Notes under the pieces: model-generated | The model's input: the letters and a program-made list of their open reading frames with translations, nothing else | Told to the model about the DNA's origin: nothing | The model's database searches: none | In this document: positions 35,571 through 45,969 of the stretch, piece by piece | How the letters are laid out: every line of letters starts with the position of its first letter | How positions within the stretch are numbered: the first letter of the stretch is position 1 | Program-made: the position numbers and the translations under genes | Assembly (NCBI GenBank): GCA_951812925.1 | Contig: OX638372.1 | Span: forward strand, 2,790,001-2,854,000 | Direction: 5' to 3' | From: Calliopum simillimum | Lineage: Eukaryota > Arthropoda > Insecta > Diptera > Lauxaniidae | DNA length: 64,000 nucleotides

Positions 35571-36025
35571 GATACTGTGGAAGCTAAAAGAGACTACTTA
35601 CGCACACATACAATGTTCAAATAAACTGAAGAAAGATAAATTTGTTACTTTTTGCGTATGTATGTAAATACTTGTGTTTCCTTGACTTAATACAACCCTA
35701 TAATGTCCAATGGTATATGAAACCCACCCACTTACCAGCTACTGTCCACTTAATGTCGGCTTAATTTTCAAATGTATGCTAATCATATCGTCTTATCCAA
35801 AACTTGTGCCAACCGTTCGTTATTTTATCCAATAAATTCAACTAAATAAGAAGATCTTGGCTTAAGAACGACAGCTCTAAGTAACTTTAATAACAACAAG
35901 CGCTAGAAATATCCACAAAAGACTATTGACTGTGACTTTGTGGAGAGTAGTATAAGAAATCGCAAAATTCAAAGATTCTTAAAAAATATTGAAAATTCCA
36001 CTATATACTTTTTAATCATTTTATC
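35571..36025. other. Gene-free stretch
   Basis: No gene, RNA or repeat boundary recognised. Confidence 0.4.
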
Positions 36026-36250
36026 ATATCGTTGTGTCAATTGTAAACTATCCTATTCTATTTTTTGAAATTTTTAAGAGAGCTAAAAACAGCTCAAAAC
36101 TCCATTACTTTTAAAGTTAGGACAAATGCTTTTTTTTTCATTTTATGGATTGAGAATAGAGAAAAACTTTTCTGCAAACTTTGAAAGTAATGCAGCTCTC
36201 TTAAGAATCAATAAAAAAAATAGGATAGTTTACAATTGACATGACGATAT
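36026..36250. mobile_element. 225-bp MITE with ~32-bp terminal inverted repeats
   Basis: ATATCGTTGTGTCAATTGTA(AACTATCCTATT) at the left is mirrored by (AATAGGATAGTT)TACAATTGACATGACGATAT at the right with three mismatches. The pairing resumes further in with AAGAGAGCT against AGCTCTCTT. No gene inside. Confidence 0.8.
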
Positions 36251-36324
36251 ATTTGTTAGTAATTGCCTAACACTGAAACAAATATTTCCTTGTCACGTAC
36301 TTTCAGTTTCCAATGATTTTCTGA

Positions 36325-36725
36325 TTATAATTTAAAAATTGTGTAGAGGCTCCCGAAAATAATGCAAGAAAATTTATTGGAAATAAAGAAAATTTTAGAA
36401 ATATTGCAATGGGACATAACTCCATAAAACATTTTAAAAATAAAGCCAGAAAAAATTCCATGCAAAATTCTGGCGTTATTTCCACTTGGTTTGTTTCCAA
36501 AAAATTTCTGGAATTTGTTAATCACATTACTTTTGGAAATAAAGCCATAGGTACGGATTTAGAAAATACGCAAGGTTTTATTTTCAAAACAAAATGGAAA
36601 TAAGGCTATAATTTTTTATAGAGCGTTTTCTGGCTATATTTTGAAAAATTTTTCTATGGGCATTATTCCAATCAAATTCTTGCGTTATTTCCAAGTTAAT
36701 TTTCGGATTTATTTCCAAAAATTTA
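36325..36725. repeat. GGAAATAAAGCC-type dispersed repeat, copy 2
   Basis: Longer copy of the repeat at 26210-26420, with TTGGAAATAAAG, GTTATTTCCA and TTATTTCCAA recurring about every 40-60 bp in both orientations. Confidence 0.6.
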
Positions 36726-37799
36726 TTAAACTTCTGTGTTATTATTTATGACTTTTTTTCCGGGAACCAAATATATTGATTTCCAAATTGCGATAGCTGC
36801 GGTGAGTCCCACGAAAAAAACAAAACTGCTTGTGTATAGGGAACTGTATGCGTTATATGAGTTATTTCATAAAATCAAGTTTAATTGTAGATAGCGTAGT
36901 ATGTCTCAAAACCAGAGTGTGTTACCAACCAGAACAATTAACAATTTTCACAACAGACGGCGCTAGGTGAATTCTATCATCTACTTAAACAAAGAGCGTT
37001 CTTGTACGGTGGAATTTGACCTTGATGGTGGCTAACATAGCTAAGTAAAGCGTTTTATTTCGAGTTCGAGTGTGGCTTTTGACAAGAATTAATTAAAACT
37101 GATCTACGAGTGTAATGCGCGATTGAAGCAAAATTTCGACCATCCCATCATGACATTGTTTCAAAAATTAACATTTTTAGTAATGTACTTACATACATTT
37201 CGGAATCAAAAAGAAGTCCTGATATAGTTTAATAGCATGAAAACAACCGAAAATGTCCCCTCCGTTTTGGTCTTTTTGCCAACCAATGTTCTGCATATAG
37301 ACATTTTTAAGTTCCATAAGAACAGATGCTTTTTTCGTGGAGCAAGCCCAATTCTAGCCCTCCGATGCTCACTGGTGGCATTATCACTATTGTCGGACGC
37401 ATTTTTTATATTCCGTAGGTAATTCTTAATTTTTTTAAAATCTACCAACACAGAAAACAAGCCTAACAGAGGAATTCTCTTCAAATGTTCCCGTGTACTT
37501 GTTGCGGTAGAAAAAAAATGACAAAAGTACGGAAAAAAAGTCAATGTCCCCTCCGTCATGGTCAAAATATTGATGAGAAGTCGAATTTTTGTGGTGCAAC
37601 CTCATTGCGGAATGTAGAGTCTGTCAAATTTAGTCGATTGTGCCCGCTAGCAAGAGTTGGCTTTTTGCTTTGTGTGCGTTATGCTCAATTATTCATAAAA
37701 TGTCCCCACCGTCATGTGTCCCTTCCATCATGATATAGCTTTATTTTTATTTCTAGTGTTGGAAATTACGGAGTAGTTTTTATTTAAAAATAAACTAAT
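36726..37799. other. Gene-free stretch with three GACGGAGGGGACA-like motifs
   Basis: The minus-strand string ACGGAGGGGACATT occurs at about 37250 and 37545, and GACGGTGGGGACATTTT at about 37700. All are in the same orientation and 150-300 bp apart. A 119-codon minus-strand frame (37206-37565) spans two of them and has no recognised domain. No gene is supported. Confidence 0.35.
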
Positions 37800-37990
37800 G
37801 TGAACCAATTTTCGCGCATTATTATGATATTACTTTTGTCTCTATAAGAACTTTGAAAATTAGGCATAAAAATAAATATTAAACGCAAGGTAAAATTTTC
37901 AATCAAAAATGCGCCGAACTAAAGTTGAACGTAGAGGTATGGTTACTTGAGGGAATATTCATAGAATTGAATGAACTTTCAGCCAAGGTT
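37800..37990 (+). repeat. Three-copy repeat, copy 1 (truncated)
   Basis: It shares with copies 2 and 3 TTACTTTTGTCT, TAAAATTTTC.ATC, AAAAATGCGCCGAACTAAAG and TTCATAGAATTGAATGAACT. The 5' part present in the other copies is missing or replaced. Confidence 0.65.
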
Positions 37991-38099
37991 GGTGTTTTGT
38001 TTGAAAAAATTCATCCAAAAATATGAAACGTTTATTTTGAAAGTCGGTCACAATAATCGGCTATTTGACCCATATCACTTTTTAAATATACAGCATCAA

Positions 38100-38395
38100 T
38101 TCCACACTATCAAGTGAAGTTTTCGTGTAAACAAAACCTAATTTAATTGATTACTGATAGAATACCAGCCAAATCATATGATGACATTACTTTTGTCTTT
38201 ATAATAATTTTTAAAATTTAGTATGAAAATAAAAAAAATATTACTAAAAGGTAAAATTTTCGATCAAAAATGCGCCGAACTAAAGTTGAACGCAGAGGTA
38301 TAGTTCCTTGGGATAATATTCATAGAATTGAATGGACTTTCACATAGGGGGGTAGCCGAGATCAGTTTTCAAATCGGCCCACCCTAGTGTGCACA
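38100..38395 (+). repeat. Three-copy repeat, copy 2
   Basis: It begins TCCACACTATCAAGTGAAGT, continues TTCGTGTAAACAAAACCTAA and ends with CACATAGGGGGGTAGCCGAG and GGCCCACCCTAGTG. An ATG in the middle opens MRRTKVERRGIVPWDNIHRI before a stop 22 codons in. Copy 3 shares the same opening. No recognised function. Confidence 0.75.
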
Positions 38396-39329
38396 TATGT
38401 ACCTTATTAAATGTTTAACCGGTAGCAGTTGATTTCACTATTGCCCTTTTCATCGTTATAAATTTTGATGTTCTATTTCTTAAGAGTCGGCCCTCTTAAT
38501 GTTGGGGACCATAACAATTGGCTCAGCTCTTAGTTTTCAATTAATCAGCAGCATATGACAAAAAGGGGCCATTTTTATTTGCAAAACATTTTCATAAAAA
38601 TTTCATCAATTGGCGCTTTGTTGTTGCGGGTCCATTCATTGAAATTATGTACGCTTAATCAATTCGCTTTCATTAGGTTGAACAAATGAGCGTTTTTTTT
38701 GCTTCCTTTCTTTTTCACTCGAATTTAATTTTTATATGTAAAGTTGTTGTTTTTTTTTTTTTTTTTGGCTTTTCGATTAAAGGCGCCTTTTGTAGTTGCG
38801 CCCTTTCATCAGTGCACTTTGAAACTGGCTGGCTCATCCCTTGGTTGTTACATTTTTTTGTTGTTTAAATTTATTCATTCATAAAAATATTATTTTTTTT
38901 TTTTTGTTCATATAATTGTGTATGCTAATTAACAATTTCGTTGAGGATTTTTTTTTCTTATTTTTTGTTATATTTGATAAAATAAAAACGACAAGCTCAT
39001 AAATGATTTGTAATTACAAGCGACAAAAGTAGGTTAATTAGGCAGTAATTGTGCCCAAATTTATGCTTCATTAAGATGATGTCATTCGTTGTTTGAGTGC
39101 ACTTTTAGCACATTGAGAAAGTATACGTACCAAGTATTTATTGTACCATATTTTAATTACTATTTGTTTCTTCTTTTCAGATTATTATTCTGTAAGTTTT
39201 GCAACAGGTATGTTTCGATATCTGTAATTCATTTTGATTTTTGAAAATTGTTTACGCCATCTTGGATCCGCCATTTTGATTTTTGAAAATTTGACCTTTG
39301 ATTCGTGATTAGCGACCCAAAAAACCCCA
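38396..39329. other. Gene-free stretch
   Basis: Poly-T runs at 38749-38766 and 38891-38904 and AT-rich sequence. No gene is supported. Confidence 0.4.
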
Positions 39330-39637
39330 TTCCACACTATCAAGTGAAGTTTTCGTGTAAACAAAACCTAATTTAATTGATTACTGATAGAATCCCAACC
39401 AAATCATATAATGACATTACTTTTGTCTTTATAAAAATTTTTAAAATTTAGTATGAAAATAAAAAAAAAATTACTAAAAAGTAAAATTTTCGATCGAAAA
39501 TGCGCCGAACTAAAGTTAAACGCAGAGGTATAGTTCCTTGGGCAAATATTCACAGAATTGAATGAACTTTCACATAGGGGGGTAGTCGAGGTCGATAAAA
39601 TTTCGTCCATACAATTTGGCCCACCCTAGTGCACACT
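39330..39637 (+). repeat. Three-copy repeat, copy 3
   Basis: Over 90 percent alike by eye to copy 2 across its full length, with the same start, the same central ATGCGCCGAACTAAAGTT and the same end GGCCCACCCTAGTG. It is about 1.2 kb from copy 2 in the same orientation. Confidence 0.75.
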
Positions 39638-40259
39638 TATATGCAAATAACTGGCATTAAAAAGTCAAGTGCTTTTTGAGATAAAGTTGAATGAAACGCA
39701 ATGATGTACAGTGTAAATACGTGAACACCTCCATTGGAATTAACATGCATTTAGTAGCGCATGTTCCACAACCGCTTCTGTGGAACCTATGTTCACTAAG
39801 TTACAGCATAAGGGCAGAGAAAACAAAAAACTGTCATTAGCCTTAGAAGAGCTAAGCAATGAGGAGTCTCAAGTATGGCGGTGCATGAAATATCGTTGTT
39901 GTCATTGCACAGTTTATTGCGTTTGAAACCAAGGGAGAAACCTTTTTTTTTTTGTGTCATGTGCCCGAAGAGACTTTATGTTTCTTTTATGTTATTGGCT
40001 TTATAAATACAGGGGTGCTAACATGAAGGGCTGCACTTTCGCCAGAAACTGTTGGCTAAATCGTTGCTTCATCTGACTGCCGCGGCAGAAGCTTGTTTAA
40101 ATTGATTCAGAAAACAATCAGTAGGCATTCAAGAACGCCTTATCTGGAAATGACTGTTGACCGTATTCGCACAAACATTAAAGACGATCTCATTCTTGTT
40201 CAGTGAAGGGACCGTGGGCCTATCAATAAGAAGCGAGAATTATAGGATAACATAGGTTC
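39638..40259. other. Gene-free stretch
   Basis: No recognised gene. It may contain decayed transposon sequence, but no motif is clear. Confidence 0.35.
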
Positions 40260-40430
40260 TGAAAAGTTAATGCTAATAAGTGCAAAATTTAATAAATTTT
40301 TTCTGGACTCTCTTGAGTTTATGACAGTGTACTGAAAACCATGGATACCAGATCACGGACGCATATTCAAGTTTTGAGCCAACATAAGTGGCATACAGAA
40401 TTTTTCGTGTATGTATGTATTCTCCTTTAA
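40260..40430 (-). pseudogene. Jockey/CR1-type reverse transcriptase C-terminal fragment
   Basis: The minus-strand frame reads KILYATYVGSKLEYASVIWY, then PWFSVHCHKLKRVQKKFIKF. This matches the segment of Jockey- and CR1-like non-LTR reverse transcriptases where the family has YVRS.LEY.S.VW.P......I..IERIQ.RF.RF. Only this thumb-side piece is present. It is followed directly on the other side by a different LINE 3' end (40431-40800). The rest of the reverse transcriptase was not found. It is a truncated, dead fragment. Confidence 0.6.
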
Positions 40431-40800
40431 CTCCTAGGAGGAGCATAGGGCCAATATGAAACATATCCATTCGTCACGATCCCTTGGTATATTCTTCTCA
40501 GCAACGCCCCACGCAGTAAGTTATAAGCATAAAGCTGGATCCGGCAAGCGCTGCAACTATAGTGGCCAAATTCACTTTCAATTTCAGCCACCCAATCTGG
40601 TACAGACGCTGACCTGGGAGCCACCCAATTTGGGTCAGACGCTTCAGGATTTCGACAAGATGCTTATTTTAAGGCGGCATCGACTCGCCTTGTCAGTGCC
40701 AGTTACGGACTTTGGGGGTTTTTTTTTCGAGGCTGGTCACCTGCTTTTAGTCGCCTTTTACGACAGGCTTACCTCGGGCATATTCTGACCCCTTATTGTT
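40431..40800 (-). mobile_element. LINE 3' end fragment
   Basis: On the minus strand it ends RDRDEWICFILALCSS, then a stop, GGAGTTAAAGGAGAATACAT and an ACAT run, nearly the same as the LINE end at 56590-56672. Upstream on the same strand is AGGTAAGCCTGTCGTAAAAG followed by GCGACTAAAAGCAGG, in which GTCG and CGAC can pair. The intervening sequence does not match the other copy, so the element is internally deleted or rearranged. Confidence 0.6.
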
Positions 40801-43450
40801 TCCAATCCAGGAATTTAGAATGAAAACCAAGCTAAGATAGTTTAGCAGAAAGAATCATATAAACAACTTTCTCAAAAGCTTTCAAAAAGTCAGTTTGTAT
40901 TGTGTCCACTTGCAAAGTACTAGAAAATGCAGAAATGAAATATTCCGAAAAACTGACAAATTTGTAACGGTAGATTGAATTGCAAAAAACTTGTGTTGCG
41001 ATGCATTTATCTAGGATTTAACAGAAAAAATCGTTTTTTCTGGACAATACTATGAATAGACACGTGGTTTTTTTTTACCACTTCTAAATATTGGACTTGT
41101 GGAAGCAATTTTCAATCATCTATAAATATCCCCATTGAAAATGATTTATGAAAAGGGATGCACAAAAGCTAAGCAATTGATTTCGCACAATTTTTCATCA
41201 GAAAAGAACATAGACTACAAATAAATAGATTACAAATTCCAGAGTATATATCATCCACCGTTAAAAGAAAAGATCGAAAATCGATCAAAACAACAACTTG
41301 CTGTACATTTTCAGGATTAAGCATTGACACATCATGTTCATAATTTAATTTAAAAAACTGAACAAAAAGATTTACCGAATCATTCATTGAATACCATACT
41401 CAAGGGTACAAATTAAAATAAATTTTCTCATGTAATGGAGATATTTAAATCATTATTCGACATTCCATCAAAAGGATAAAATTTATTCCTGAGATTTTTA
41501 AGCTTCTTAAGACTTTTCGTATACCAAAGCAATTTGTGAACTCTTTTAGGAACCAGTGAGATTTATGTACATAAGTTTTTGGCAAAAATTGTTTTCAAGT
41601 ACTTAAAACACATATTGAAATCATTAATTTGATGGAGACTAGTTCAATCGATGGCTCTAATTTCATTGATAAAACCACAACATTAGTTTATTTTTCCTCT
41701 AATTTCTTTAAAAAACACATCATCATTTTCTGCTCCGCCATTTTTTAATGAGTATGCAACACTTTCAGCTGCTTCGTTGATTCCATTGTATTGTGCTTGA
41801 ACTTCCCCGTAAGTCCCCATTTTCCTAATGTCTTTCACTTTGCATAAGCAGGGTGTTCGTTTTAAGTACTCCCTCTTATTTCTAGTATTTTTCTATTTCT
41901 CTTCTTTTTTTTTTATTACGCTGACACCGTAAACACTGTGAGGGTGGTAACCCTGCTGTCGTTTATGTCGTGATTCATTCATAAAGACAGATTTCATTCA
42001 TATTCACGGAATCCAGTGAATGCCGTAGTTAATACTCCTCTACTGCCAGAGTTCTTTTGGTGTATTTTTCTGCTTCTTCTTCTCGTTCATCGCTTTTGTC
42101 ATGTGACTTTTTGAGTAGCGCGCGCGAAAGTTCATAGCACTCACAATGACGACCTGTACCAGAGAGGAGCCTGAACCAGAGCTCAAGGTGCGGAAGTGGT
42201 GGCAAGTTTTTCATCTTTTTGTTGGTTTCTACTTTAAAACTTCCCCTTTCTAAAAAAAAGGTGGATGGATGGATGGATGGCTGCTTTTATTGCGAACTTA
42301 ATTTCAATGAAGCGGAAAAAAACGTTCGTCCCCCTTTTTATTTGCCTGTTCGTTGCATATGAAGAAAATTTTGTTGTTGATTTTTTCAATTTGTTGTAAA
42401 TTTTTGATGTTCCTTTCTCGATTTGTTTGTCTATCTCACTCTTGCTTTTTAATTTGCATAAACATTAGCGGAAATTGTTGACAATAACAACAACAACAAA
42501 TTATGGCCAACATATGTGCCGAGTTTCAAACGATTTTCGTAACCTTGACTTTAAAGTTACAAAGAAACCGTAAATTATCTCAACATTTTGTGTAGGCACT
42601 CCGTACACACAAACGGGATGAATGGGGTAATAACAACATTGTCAACTCTGAACTTTTGACATTTGTCACTTGGCAGGTGTTGGCAACCTTACCAGTAATT
42701 ATTAGATTTGGAAAGCATGATAAAAAGTTGTTCAGAGAATCGTTTGCTGTGCTATTTTGTTTAAGGAAAAAACCCCTTTATCAACTCCCGGTGGTCGACA
42801 TGACTCATTTTTAATTTTACAAAGGCCACACAAAGCGTAACGCCCTCAGCCCACCCACCCAAAGCCCGTCAACTTTTGCGCACCCCACTCTTTTTGTAGT
42901 TGTTTTGTTATATATTTATTTTTTTTTTTTTTCATTTACTCTTTTTCATTGCGTTGCCAATTAAAATGCTACCCCGGGCCATATATGCTTGAATGTGGCC
43001 CGTATTTAGTAGCTTCGTTTCACGCTCATTATTTGCTCATCGTCTGTTCAGCATAATTTGCTGAACTTTCTGTCGATGTTGTTAATGTTGCCCAACCCGT
43101 GCAGAATATTGAAAACGCAACTAGGACATTCTCTCATATACTCCGTAGTTTACGATTGTAGATTCAATTCAAAAATATTTTTCTTTTCCACTTTGAACTC
43201 TAGATTTGACTCATAATTTATAGTATATTTCGAAAAGATTGATTTTTCCCGAAAGTTTGTGTCTAGACGAACAATTGAGTTTTGATCCATACATAAAAAT
43301 TTTGGGAGCAATGGTAATTCAGTTGATGTTAAATGTGTCGTATGAATTCGGAGAGAACTTTGAGCTGAAAACAATCCCAAACATACTAATGAGCACATTT
43401 ACAACCTCAACTTGTTCGCTTGATTTTTTTTTTTGTTATAAAGAAGATTT
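40801..43450. other. Gene-free stretch
   Basis: No gene is supported. Minor items: AGCAGGGTG at 41849 mirrored by GGTAACCCTGCT ending at 41960 (a possible ~110-bp inverted-repeat unit), a (GGAT)n run at 42265-42281, (CAA)n at 42483-42500 and poly-T at 42919-42932. The open frame at 41169-41387 (minus) has no recognised domain. Confidence 0.4.
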
Positions 43451-43720
43451 TCCTATTTTTAAGAGTAGGTAGTACCACGCCCCTAATGGAAAAAACGCTC
43501 CCGCGACTATACCGCCTCATCGATGTTTATGAAATTTGGAATAGAATAAGAAAGGATATTTAAAACTATTTGTATTTAAGTGGGCGTTGCCACGCTTTTA
43601 GATGGAAAATAGCGATAAAGAAGAATTTTTAAAACTTTCTGTTTCATCGCATTTTTTTGGTTTAAAAATAGCAGTGCCTCGCCCTTAAAGAAAAAATACG
43701 CAGACATGGTTACTAATGAG
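43451..43720. repeat. Degenerate CCACGCCC-type repeat fragment
   Basis: Blocks such as TAGGTAGTACCACGCCCCTA, GTGGGCGTTGCCACGC and AGTGCCTCGCCC recur every ~110 bp, as in the tandem units of the repeat at 5969-6796. Strongly diverged. Confidence 0.45.
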
Positions 43721-43737
43721 AGTTTTGCTTACAGTTG

Positions 43738-43925
43738 TATGGCCTCAAAACAAAAATTGGCATCTTAAGCCCCACCTGCTTTCGAAAAATTAGATATGAA
43801 ATTTTGAATACTCAACAATCTTTAGAAATTTTTTCAAGACCAAGACTCAATATTTAAACCAAAATCAAGACTCAATGTCTAACACCAGGACCAAGACTGC
43901 TATGGCCTTGATTTACTCATCATCT
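43738..43925. repeat. Partial copy of the GACCAA-rich element
   Basis: It matches 48810-49061: GGCATCTTAA, TTTGAATACTCAA, TTTAGAAATTTTTTCAAGAC, CAAGACTCAATRT, ACCAAGACTGCTATGGCCTT and a CTCATCAT end. The left half of the full element is missing. Confidence 0.65.
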
Positions 43926-44406
43926 TATATGCTTGATATCAAGCTCTAATGATGTGTTTGGTTACTAAGCCCTTTTTTTACATATATGTTTATTGCTTAA
44001 GGGCAGGTGCCTCTGTGGAAAAATGGTCTGTGCTATGTCTCGATGTGGTATAGTTCGCTTTATTTCTGAAACCAATTGTCACAGATGAATACGATTCGGG
44101 ACATAAAACGCATGTATAGAAATTTTACCTTGCCACGCTCCCAAAAAACAAAAAACAAAAAAAAAAAAAAAAATTTTAACAATTTATTTTCAAATAATTT
44201 AGGGCCAATTTCACAGTGTGAGCTTAAGCGGAGTTTATCTGTTGAGTGTAGTTTAAGCAAAAATTTCATTTTCACAGTCATTTGAATTTAAGGGCCGCTT
44301 AAGCGCCAGTCATTGGACACTACAAATAGTTAGGGCGGTTTAAGCGGCGTTTATGTCACAACTGACGTTGTCAAAAAATAAATTAAATTAAAACAAAATT
44401 TTTATT

Positions 44407-44820
44407 AGAGGTATTCACGATCTAGAGTAACGTCCTGAGTAACAGAGTAACAGGGTAACAGTGCACAACCACAACAACAAAATATACGTAAGTTACTCTG
44501 TTACTCTTTTACCTTTTTAGTCAAGCTCTTTTCTAGTGCAAAATAATCTTACACTTTTGCCTTTTTTTACTATTTCTATTTCTATAGAAACGTTTGAACT
44601 TGTTTATGATTGAGAGGCAATTTTCGTTCATCAAAAATAAAAATTTGAATGAGAGCAAAATATTCATTTAAAAAAATTTTTTTTTGTTGTCAGCTAAAAT
44701 TATTTTGAGAAACAAAAAGCAAATATACGTGCAAAGTATTGAGTATGATCACTATTCAGAGTAACTGAGTGCACTTTTACCCTGTTACTCAGCTCGTTAC
44801 TCCAGATCGTGAATAACTCT
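44407..44820. mobile_element. 414-bp MITE nested in the Harbinger-like copy 1
   Basis: AGAGGTATTCACGATCTAGA then GTAACG is mirrored by CGTTACTCCAGATCGTGAAT then AACTCT. ATT flanks both sides (44404-44406 and 44821-44823). Subterminal GAGTAACAGAGTAACAGGGT and its inverse TTACTCTGTTACTC repeat the GTAAC motif many times. The second Harbinger-like copy at 61359 lacks this insertion. Confidence 0.75.
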
Positions 44821-45611
44821 ATTATATTTTCAAAAGATATTTTTCGTTTTAGATAAATTCAAATTTAATCGAATTTGTTATCACAAAAAACTATCAGTAG
44901 GTGCGCATTCATGGCCATCATAAGTTTCACGTGATGTATAAACGCATAATGGCTTTTTGAATTTCTCCACCGAGAAGAAACGTGGATTCTTGGAAAGCGT
45001 TAAGCAAATAGGATCTCTGGCACCGTTAAATTGAAGCAATTCCTCCGTCTCAAGATAACGGTCTGCATTTTTTGTAATCAACAGGAATGTGATGAAGATA
45101 AAGCTCACAATTTGGAAGCATAGAAAAAACTTGGCGAAAACAAAAAAAAAGTGAAGGAATTGGCCGAATCGTATGCTTTCATGGCTTCCGAATTTTTGAT
45201 AAAACAGATTTCACGTCTCTTGGGTCCCAATTTAAAGAAAGCTGGGAGATTTTTTGGTCTTTTCTCACATTGGGAATCTATCATGGACAAAATTTAAGAA
45301 ATTAGGTCTACAATCAAATTCCAAATGAAGAAGGTACTATTATGCTTGTCAGTTGCAGCTGGACACGTAAATATAAAACCAGATGAATTGATTTATCAAC
45401 TTATCAATTAATTTCTTGGTTTCGCTGTTAAAGAAAACTTGTCAAAACGTTCGTGCCCTGCACTTGAATATTCTATAGGACCGCCACAACGATATTACTA
45501 ATACAATTTATAGAAAATTTCAGAGTGTTAATTGTAAAAGTTTATTGGAGAGGATACATAATAAATAGGACAATTTTTATACACTTATTTTCTATTTTCG
45601 TACACAAATTT

Positions 45612-45756
45612 TTAAAGGCTTAGCGTTGCTTCGAAAGTACGTCCAAGGGTACGTTGTTCAGCTTCATTCTTTTCCTTCATTCCTTTTTTCCTTTCGACAG
45701 CCACAACGGCATCTCTTCTCAGCTTCGATTGCGAAGTTAAAAAATTTTTTAATTTT
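45612..45756 (-). pseudogene. Short charged coding remnant inside the Harbinger-like copy 1
   Basis: The minus strand reads NFLTSQSKLRRDAVVAVERK, then KGMKEKNEAEQRTLGRTFEA and a stop at 45612-45614. The composition (alternating charged residues, helix-forming) looks like real coding sequence rather than noise in this AT-rich setting, and it lies within the element. It could be the end of the accessory (Myb-like) or transposase protein. The family was not recognised, and no start or splice site was settled. Confidence 0.3.
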
Positions 45757-45969
45757 TGCTATTAAACTTTTTTTCTAATTGTAAACAATAATTCACGTCA
45801 AATTTATTTAATGTCAATTTTGCTTACTTTTATTTTTGGTTTGTATCTATGCTAATGACAAAAGTGAGATAGTCAACTGTGAAATTGAAAATTGTTTAAG
45901 GGCCGCTTAAGCTACACTAACGGTTTAGCTAAGCTGAAGCTTAAGCTCACACTGTGAAATTGGGCCTTA

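Larger units (their letters stand above)
44202..45966. mobile_element. PIF/Harbinger-like element, copy 1
   Basis: GGGCCAATTTCACAGTGTGA and AGCTTAAGC at the left are mirrored by GCTTAAGCTCACACTGTGAA and ATTGGGCC at the right. TTA directly flanks each side (44199-44201 and 45967-45969). A 3-bp TWA-type duplication with GGGC-starting ends is typical of PIF/Harbinger. Further copies of GGGCCGCTTAAGC lie just inside both ends. No full transposase was found, only short open frames on the minus strand. A smaller element has inserted at 44407-44820. Confidence 0.7.

Noticed and set aside
37206..37565. 119-codon minus-strand frame as a gene
   Set aside because: It overlaps an open frame on the other strand, spans short direct repeats, and shows no family motif.
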